Below, piece by piece: positions 58,565-64,000 of a stretch of 64,000 nt of DNA. Position 1 is the first letter of the stretch, and the number at the start of each line of letters is the position of its first letter. This stretch comes from a beta proteobacterium AAP65 (lineage in GTDB: Bacteria > Pseudomonadota > Gammaproteobacteria > Burkholderiales > Burkholderiaceae_C). The notes below the pieces were generated by a model. The model did not search any database. It was given only the letters and a program-made list of their open reading frames with translations, and had not been told where the DNA came from. Position numbers and translations under genes: made by a program. The stretch lies in the NCBI GenBank assembly GCA_001295865.1, contig LJHW01000043.1, positions 1-64,000 of the forward strand, written 5' to 3'.

Positions 58565-59905
58565 TCAGGCCTGCGCGCTGCGCACGCCGCGGCCAATGCC
58601 CTGGTAATCGAGGCCCAGGCTGTGCATCAGCTCGGGTTCGTACAGGTTGCGGCCGTCGAGCACCAGCGGCTGCTTCAGCGTGGCCTTGATGCGCTCGAAA
58701 TCAGGTGTGCGGAACTCGCGCCATTCAGTGACGATGAGCAATGCATCGGCGCCTTCCAGCGCGGCCTCGGCCGAGCCCACCGTGCTGAACCCGGCCACGC
58801 CCTCCAGCACACGCTGCGCTTCGGGCATGGCCACGGGGTCGTAGGCCTGCACACGCGCGCCGCGGCGGGTGAGCTCGTCCACGATCACGCGGCTGGGGGC
58901 CTCACGCATGTCGTCGGTATTGGGCTTGAAGGCCAGGCCCCACATCGCGAAGGTGCGGCCTTTGAGGTCTTCACCGAAGCGCTTGACCACCCGCTCCACC
59001 AGCACCAGCTTCTGGATGTCGTTGGCTTCTTCCACAGCATCGAGCACGCGCAGCGTGACGCCGTTGTCGCGGCCGGTGCGGATCAGCGCCTTCACGTCCT
59101 TCGGGAAACACGAGCCGCCGTAGCCCGTGCCCGGGTAGAGGAAGTGCGTGCCGATGCGCGGGTCGCTGCCGATGCCCTTGCGCACGAGTTCGATGTCGGC
59201 GCCCACCACGTCGGCCAGGCGCGCCAGTTCGTTCATGAAGCTGATGCGCGTGGCCAGCATCGCGTTGGCGGCGTACTTGGTGAACTCGGCGCTGCGCACG
59301 TCCATCACCACCAGGCGGTCGCTGTTGCGCATGAAGGGCGAGTAGACGGCGCGCATCAGCAGCGTGGCGCGGTCGTCGTCGCTGCCCACCACGATGCGGT
59401 CGGGCTTCATGAAGTCGTCGATGGCGGCGCCTTCCTTCAGGAACTCGGGGTTGCTCACCACCGCGTAGTTCATGGGCGTGCCGCGCGCGGCCAGTTGCTC
59501 GGCGATGGCGGCGCGCACCTTGTCGGCCGTGCCCACGGGCACCGTGCTCTTGTCGACGACCACCTTGTAGTCGGTCATGTGCTGGCCGATGGTGCGGGCC
59601 ACGGCCAGCACGTACTGCAGGTCGGCCGAGCCGTCTTCGTCGGGCGGCGTGCCCACGCCGATGAACTGCAGCGTGCCGTGCGCCACGGCGGCCGCAGCGT
59701 CGGTGGTGAACTGCAGGCGGCCGGCGGCGGCGTTGCGTTCGATCAGCTTGTCCAGGCCCGGCTCGTGGATGGGCACCTCGCCGCGCTTGAGCATGTCGAT
59801 CTTGCGCGGGTCGACATCGACGCACAGCACATGGTTGCCCATCTCGGCCAGGCAGGCCCCGGTGACCAGGCCCACATAGCCGGCGCCGAAAACGGTGATC
59901 TTCAT
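58565..59905 (-). CDS. ugd: UDP-glucose 6-dehydrogenase
   Basis: 446 aa NAD-dependent enzyme making UDP-glucuronate for polysaccharide synthesis. [21 protein letters not shown] is the Rossmann loop, [15 protein letters not shown] the substrate motif, and [14 protein letters not shown] holds catalytic Cys266. Full length. It sits between the acyl-CoA ligase and the PLP decarboxylase on minus, implying the locus makes a uronic-acid-containing polymer. Confidence 0.96.
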   Translation of the reverse strand: MKITVFGAGYVGLVTGACLAEMGNHVLCVDVDPRKIDMLKRGEVPIHEPGLDKLIERNAAAGRLQFTTDAAAAVAHGTLQFIGVGTPPDEDGSADLQYVLAVARTIGQHMTDYKVVVDKSTVPVGTADKVRAAIAEQLAARGTPMNYAVVSNPEFLKEGAAIDDFMKPDRIVVGSDDDRATLLMRAVYSPFMRNSDRLVVMDVRSAEFTKYAANAMLATRISFMNELARLADVVGADIELVRKGIGSDPRIGTHFLYPGTGYGGSCFPKDVKALIRTGRDNGVTLRVLDAVEEANDIQKLVLVERVVKRFGEDLKGRTFAMWGLAFKPNTDDMREAPSRVIVDELTRRGARVQAYDPVAMPEAQRVLEGVAGFSTVGSAEAALEGADALLIVTEWREFRTPDFERIKATLKQPLVLDGRNLYEPELMHSLGLDYQGIGRGVRSAQA

Positions 59906-59921
59906 TCTTGTTTCCCGTGGT

Positions 59922-61514
59922 TCACGTGTTGGAGCCGCCCGGCGCCTGCACTGCAGCGGCCAAGCTTCGCCTGTCGATTTTGCCGTTGGGGTTGCGCGGC
60001 AAAGGGCCGGGCAGCACGTCTATGCGTACAGGCACCATGTAAGCCGGCACTTGTTGGCGACAAATTGCCAGCAGGGCGGCCGTGTCTACCCCTGCAGCGG
60101 CATCAGGCGCCGTGACGACCGCCTGCACCGCCTGCCCCAGCGTGGCGTGCTCCACCCCAAAAACCGCGCACTCGGCCACCAGGCCGCTGGCGTGCAGCAC
60201 CTCCTCCACCTCGGTGGGGCTGACGCGGTAGCCCGAGGTCTTGATCATCTCGTCGCGCCGGCCCACGAAGTACAGGTAGCCGTCGGCGTCCCGGCGCACC
60301 GTGTCGCCCGAGAACACGGCCAGTTCCGGCAGCACCAGCCCCGGCAAGCGCAGCCCGGGCGGCAAAGGGCGGAAGCGCTCGGCCGTCTTCTGCGCGTCGC
60401 CCCAGTAACCCTGGGCCACCAGCGGGCCGCGGTGCACCAGTTCACCGGGTTCATCGACCGCACACTCGCTGCCGTCTTCGCGCAGCACCAGGATCTCGGC
60501 GTTGGGGATGGCGCGGCCGATGGAATCGGGCCGGCGGTCTATTTCTTCAGGCGGCAGGTAGGTGGAGCGGAAGGCCTCGGTCAGCCCGTACATCAGGAAG
60601 GGCTGCGCCTGCGGCCAACGTGCGCGCAATGCCAGCAGCGTGGCCCGCGGCATGCGCCCGCCCGTGGTGGCGAAGTAGCGCAGGCTGCGGCCGGCCTCAG
60701 ACGGCCGCGCCTGCAGCAGCTGCATGTAGAGCGGCGGCACCGCGGTGAGGCCGGTGACCTGGTGCTCGTCCAGCGCGCGCAGCAAATCGCCCGGCAGCAG
60801 GTAGTTGTGCAGCACCACGCGCGCGCCAGCAGCAAAGGCCGTGGTCAGCTGGCTGAAGCCGGCGTCGAAGCTCAGCGGCAGCGCGGCCAGCAGCGTGTCT
60901 TGCGGGCCGTTGCCCAGGTAGCTGGCCACGCTCTCGGCGCCGGCCACCAGGTTGCGGTGCGAGAGCACCACGCCCTTGGGGCGGCCGGTGCTGCCAGAGG
61001 TGTAGAAGATGGCGGCAATCTCGTCATCGCGCCGTGCCGCCCAGGGCAAGGCTGGCGGCTCGGTGGCCAGCCAGCGCTGCCAGGGGCCGCCCGGCTCATC
61101 CACCGCCACCACGGCCGGCGCTGGGCCGGGCTGCTGCCCTGCCAGCAGCGCCGCGCGCTGCTGCGTGGTGAGCACCAGGCTCACGCCCGCGTCGGCCAGC
61201 ACGTGGGCCACCTGCGCGGGCTTGAGCTGCGGGTTCAGAGGCACGAACACACAGCCGGCCGCCGCCGCCGCCCAGGCGCCCAGCACCACCTCGGCCCGCT
61301 GCTCGACCCACAGCGCCACACGCGCACCGGGCGCCAGGCCGGCGCTGGCCCGCAGGGCGGCCGCCAGGTGCTGCACCTGCGTTGCCAGCTGACCGTAGCT
61401 GAAGGTGCCAGCCCCATGCACCAGCGCAGGGGCGGCCGGCTGGCGTGCGGCGGTGCGGAGCAGCAGGTCGTGCAGCAGCAAGTTCAAGCCTGTGGAAAGC
61501 TGTGGACGGGGCAC
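59922..61514 (-). CDS. Acyl-CoA ligase (AMP-forming), exosortase A system-associated
   Basis: About 530 aa ANL-superfamily adenylating enzyme. [18 protein letters not shown] is the P-loop motif A3, [20 protein letters not shown] the A5 region, [27 protein letters not shown]7-A8, and NPNGKIDRR the catalytic Lys motif. It is of the exosortase-associated ligase group (TIGR03098-like). The acyl substrate is unknown; an ACP is encoded divergently. The start is uncertain: GTG 61514, TTG 61487 and TTG 61481 are in frame and none has a good Shine-Dalgarno sequence. Confidence 0.9.
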   Translation of the reverse strand: MPRPQLSTGLNLLLHDLLLRTAARQPAAPALVHGAGTFSYGQLATQVQHLAAALRASAGLAPGARVALWVEQRAEVVLGAWAAAAAGCVFVPLNPQLKPAQVAHVLADAGVSLVLTTQQRAALLAGQQPGPAPAVVAVDEPGGPWQRWLATEPPALPWAARRDDEIAAIFYTSGSTGRPKGVVLSHRNLVAGAESVASYLGNGPQDTLLAALPLSFDAGFSQLTTAFAAGARVVLHNYLLPGDLLRALDEHQVTGLTAVPPLYMQLLQARPSEAGRSLRYFATTGGRMPRATLLALRARWPQAQPFLMYGLTEAFRSTYLPPEEIDRRPDSIGRAIPNAEILVLREDGSECAVDEPGELVHRGPLVAQGYWGDAQKTAERFRPLPPGLRLPGLVLPELAVFSGDTVRRDADGYLYFVGRRDEMIKTSGYRVSPTEVEEVLHASGLVAECAVFGVEHATLGQAVQAVVTAPDAAAGVDTAALLAICRQQVPAYMVPVRIDVLPGPLPRNPNGKIDRRSLAAAVQAPGGSNT

Positions 61515-61677
61515 CGCCGTTGGGGCGAGCGTGGAAGAGTTTGCAGATCGGCCGCGGCCGGCGTGCGGGCCGCCTGCGGCACCGTGGGCGGCCGGCGGCT
61601 GACGCCGACAATAACCTTCAAACGTCGGGGCGTGCCAACCCGTGCCTGACGAGCTTAAGCCGACACCGAGGAAGCCC

Positions 61678-61926
61678 GTGGATCTGGAGCGTGAAGTAAT
61701 TTCGATACTCGAAGAAGCCATGGGCCTGCCCGCCGGCCGCGGCGGACTGCGCCGCGACACCGCGCTGCTGGGCGGGCACCCCGATTTCACGTCGATGTCG
61801 GTGGTGGCGGTGTTCACCGGGCTGGAAGCCCGCCTGGGCCTGCTGCTCGACGAAGACCTGGGTGCCGCCGAGTTCGCCAGCGTCGGCAGCCTGGTCGACG
61901 CGGTGGCCGCGGCGCAGGCGCGCTGA
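61678..61926 (+). CDS. Acyl carrier protein of the exosortase-associated locus (GTG start)
   Basis: 82 aa from GTG 61678, which has GAGGAAG 3 nt upstream; GTG 61642 would add 12 residues. Four-helix ACP pattern: LEREVISILEEAMGL, then TALLGGHPDF, helix II from SMSVVAVFTGLEARLGL, and FASVGSLVDAVAAA. The expected DSL/DSM phosphopantetheine site reads TSM here (Ser39), so the conserved Asp is Thr. It is divergent from the ligase and upstream of two hydrolases, probably carrying the acyl group the ligase activates. Confidence 0.82.
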   Translation: MDLEREVISILEEAMGLPAGRGGLRRDTALLGGHPDFTSMSVVAVFTGLEARLGLLLDEDLGAAEFASVGSLVDAVAAAQAR

Positions 61927-61951
61927 GCGCCCGCACGGCCGGCGCTGCACC

Positions 61952-62740
61952 ATGGCGGCTGCCCAAGCGTCGATGACGCCCTTCATGCTGCGCGAAGGCG
62001 TGCAGCAGGGCCACCGCTTTTGCATCCACCACGCACCGGCGGGCGAGGCCCGCGCCGTTGTGTTGCACGCCCATGCGCTGGCGCACGAGATGCACTTCGC
62101 GCGGCCCACCAGCGCCCGCGCGGCGCGTGCGCTGGCGGCCGCGGGGTTTGCGGTGCTGCAGATCGACATGTTTGGCTGCGGCGACAGCAGCGGCGAGTTC
62201 GAAGACGCCAGCTTCGAGGCCTGGCAGCAAGACCTGCGTGCGGGCGCGGCTTGGCTGCAGGCGCAGCACCCGGGCCGGCCGCTGTGGTTGTGGGCGGAGC
62301 GGGCGGCAGTGTTGTGGGCCCTGCCCGCCTTCAACCTGGCCACCCCAGCGCCGCGGCACTTGCTGTGGCACCCCTTGGGCCGCGGTGACGACGCCCTGCG
62401 GCAGCTGCTGCGCACCGAGTTGCCGGCGGCCATGGACCGCGGCCTGAGCGCCGCCGAATTGCGCCGCCAAGCCGAGAACGCCTGGGCGCAAGGCCAGGCC
62501 TTTGCGCTGGGGGGCTTTCAGGTGCCCGCCCAGTTGGCAGCCGACCTGCGTGCCAGCAAGGTTGTGGCAGCGCTGGCAAGCACCGAGCCCGGCCACATCC
62601 ATATCGACATCGGCACCGCGCCTGCGCATGAACCGGCCACCCGCGGGCCCCTGCGGGTGCCCGGCGCGCTGCCCTGGTTGGGCCAGGGTGTGAACGAGGC
62701 CTTGCCGGCCTGCACCCTGGAAGCCCTGGCCGCTGCATGA
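61952..62740 (+). CDS. Exosortase A system-associated hydrolase 2
   Basis: 262 aa alpha/beta hydrolase-like protein. VVLHAHALAHEMHFARPTS is the oxyanion-side region, and QIDMFGCGDSSGEF the DxxGxGDS motif. The nucleophile-elbow position reads LWAERAAV, without the Ser of GxSxG, as far as I recall a feature of this family, so classical hydrolysis is doubtful. Start at ATG 61952; ATG 61973 is possible. Overlaps hydrolase 1 by 4 nt (ATGA). Confidence 0.85.
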   Translation: MAAAQASMTPFMLREGVQQGHRFCIHHAPAGEARAVVLHAHALAHEMHFARPTSARAARALAAAGFAVLQIDMFGCGDSSGEFEDASFEAWQQDLRAGAAWLQAQHPGRPLWLWAERAAVLWALPAFNLATPAPRHLLWHPLGRGDDALRQLLRTELPAAMDRGLSAAELRRQAENAWAQGQAFALGGFQVPAQLAADLRASKVVAALASTEPGHIHIDIGTAPAHEPATRGPLRVPGALPWLGQGVNEALPACTLEALAAA

Positions 62741-63615
62741 ACACACACGCCCACGCGGCCTGGCAGGAAACGGCCTTGAGCTTCGACGTGGCCGGCGACA
62801 CCTGCGTGGCCGTGCTCTGCCAACCCGAGGCCCGGCCAGCGCATGCCTGCGGCTTGCTGCTGCTGGTGGGCGGGCCGCAGTACCGGGCCGGTGCGCACCG
62901 CCATTACGTGCAGCTGGCGCGCGAGGTGGCCAGCGCCGGCCATGCCGTGCTGCGCTTTGACGTGCGCGGCATGGGCGACAGCACCGGCCAGGCGGCCGGC
63001 TTCGAGGCGCAAGACGCCGATATCGAAGCGGCGCTGCAGGCCCTGCAGCAGCACTGCCCCGCCGTGCAGCGCGTGGTGCTGTTTGGCCTGTGCGATGGCG
63101 CATCGGCCGCGGCGCTGTACGCCGCCCGCCAGAACGACGCCCGCCTGCACGCCCTGCTGCTATTGAACCCCTGGGTGCGCGACGAGCAGACGCTGGCGCA
63201 AACGCAGCTGAAGCACCGCTACCTGGCCCGGCTGGGCCAGGCCGACACCTGGCAGCGGCTGTTCACAGGGCGCCTGGGCTGGGCTGCGCTGCGGGGCTGG
63301 TGGCAGGCTTGGCGCAGCGCACGCCGGCCGGCCAACCCGCCAACGACAACAGCCGACTACCGCCGCACCATGCAGGCCGGCGTGGCCCGCGTGCCGGCCT
63401 GGGCGCTGCTGTCGGCCCAAGACAGCACCGCGCAAGAGTTCGCATGGGCGGCCGGGCAGCAAACCGAGTGGCGCAGCCTGGTGCAGCGTGGCCAATTGCA
63501 GTGCCTGCCCCTGCCCGAAGCTGACCACACCCTTGGCAGCGCACTGGCGCGGCAACAAGCGGCCGCCCATGTGCTGCAACTGCTGCAGCAGGCGGCAGGC
63601 CCCGCGCCAGTATGA
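62737..63615 (+). CDS. Exosortase A system-associated hydrolase 1
   Basis: 292 aa alpha/beta hydrolase. LLLVGGPQYRAGAHRHYVQLAR begins the fold, RFDVRGMGDSTG is conserved, and the nucleophile elbow is FGLCDGAS with Cys119 in place of Ser; PEADHTLGS near the end supplies the catalytic His. A Cys nucleophile suggests acyl transfer or thioester chemistry, fitting the adjacent ACP. Coupled on both sides by ATGA overlaps. Confidence 0.87.
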   Translation: MNTHAHAAWQETALSFDVAGDTCVAVLCQPEARPAHACGLLLLVGGPQYRAGAHRHYVQLAREVASAGHAVLRFDVRGMGDSTGQAAGFEAQDADIEAALQALQQHCPAVQRVVLFGLCDGASAAALYAARQNDARLHALLLLNPWVRDEQTLAQTQLKHRYLARLGQADTWQRLFTGRLGWAALRGWWQAWRSARRPANPPTTTADYRRTMQAGVARVPAWALLSAQDSTAQEFAWAAGQQTEWRSLVQRGQLQCLPLPEADHTLGSALARQQAAAHVLQLLQQAAGPAPV

Positions 63616-64000
63616 GCGGAGGCACGAGCGGCGGCATGAGCAGTGCCTTGCAATGGCACCCCGGCCCTGGCCCCTGGCCAGCCGCAGCCCAGGCCGTGCT
63701 GGCGCAATCCACCAGCCTGGGCCTGTATGGCCGGCCCGCCTGGCTGCAGCACCTGGCGGGCAGCGTTCACTTCGAGCCCGGTGAACAGGCCGGCTTGCTC
63801 AGCCTGGCGGGGCCCCAAGGCCAGCCCCAGCTGGTGTGGCCGGTGCTGCGCCGGCCACAAGGCGGCGCGCTGTGCTGCCTGGCCAATTACTACAGCCCCT
63901 TGGCCGGGCCCGTGGCAGCGGCCGAGCTGCCCGCCGAAGGCTGGGCTGCGTTTTTCAGTGCCCTGCGCCGGCCCGGGCCCTGGCGCGCCTGCACGCTGGA
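63612..64000 (+). CDS. Probable GNAT/FemAB-type acyltransferase (5' part, cut by window end)
   Basis: The first 129 codons of a gene that runs past the right edge, starting at ATG 63612 overlapping the previous stop. LGLYGRPAWLQHLAG resembles the entry of FemAB/GNAT-like acyltransferases found in exosortase and exopolysaccharide loci, and QPQLVWPVLRRP the following strand. The catalytic region is not visible, so the call rests on position and a short stretch. No signal peptide. Confidence 0.55.
   Translation, partial: MSGGTSGGMSSALQWHPGPGPWPAAAQAVLAQSTSLGLYGRPAWLQHLAGSVHFEPGEQAGLLSLAGPQGQPQLVWPVLRRPQGGALCCLANYYSPLAGPVAAAELPAEGWAAFFSALRRPGPWRACTL

Noticed and set aside
61534-61600. A sigma-54 promoter in the divergent gap of the exosortase-associated locus
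   Set aside because: TTGGCACG on the minus strand resembles the -24 element, but TTGC is not at the required spacing.

Overview
The window is high-GC chromosomal DNA of a betaproteobacterium of the order Burkholderiales (Rubrivivax/Leptothrix/Ideonella-like). This is inferred from gene order (pilGHIJ-chpA next to a rubredoxin and divergent thiD-hemL; accBC-prmA-DUF3426; def-fmt opposite lysM-dprA-smg), from protein family types, and from a PEP-CTERM/exosortase A locus. I see no tRNA, rRNA, IS element, prophage or CRISPR array. It is mostly housekeeping DNA with one accessory-type locus at the right edge.

Layout. 1-8743 (minus): a Pil-Chp chemosensory operon for type IV pilus twitching, in the order rubredoxin, pilG, pilH, pilI, pilJ and a very large ChpA/PilL-type histidine kinase cut by the left edge. 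8917-12275 (plus): thiD, hemL and a gene with four zinc ribbons. 12312-13261 (minus): a DUF6152/DUF6644 pair. 13300-14658: mpl. 14683-20472: two divergent, paralogous, secreted metzincin-like zinc proteases, both predicted lipoproteins. 20542-27758 (plus): yqiA, an SDR reductase, an RNase II-family nuclease, a TonB-like protein, aroE, mtgA, an unknown gene and a TlpA-like thioredoxin. 27852-33092 (plus): aroQ, accB, accC, prmA, a DUF3426 protein and a PfkB kinase. 33157-43543: central carbon genes on minus (fba, pyk, maeB, pgk) with a GHKL/DUF4325 regulator plus DUF481 pair, an orphan PEP-CTERM protein and azlCD. 43598-46488 (minus): a GIN-domain protein, a small lipoprotein, fmt and def. 46816-49804 (plus): a LysM protein, dprA and smg. 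49832-55650 (minus): a DUF1631 protein, secF, secD and yajC. 55808-64000: a beta-helix protein, then an exosortase A-associated locus: PLP decarboxylase, UDP-glucose dehydrogenase and acyl-CoA ligase on minus; ACP, hydrolase 2, hydrolase 1 and a truncated acetyltransferase-like gene on plus.

How the genes fit together. The right-edge locus looks like one arm of an exopolysaccharide/PEP-CTERM export island. It supplies a nucleotide sugar (Ugd) and what appears to be a small acyl-thioester branch (ligase, ACP, decarboxylase, two unusual alpha/beta hydrolases). The PEP-CTERM protein at 36410-37117 is a plausible distant substrate.

Non-coding structure is the less expected part. There is a two-copy interspersed element whose first three bases are the stop codon of the preceding gene. 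A long hairpin holds the maeB ribosome-binding site in its stem. Strong stem-loops flank the second metalloprotease gene. Several genes have a -10-like hexamer 6-9 nt before the start codon and no Shine-Dalgarno sequence, suggesting leaderless transcripts. All functions are read from sequence by eye; no database search was run.
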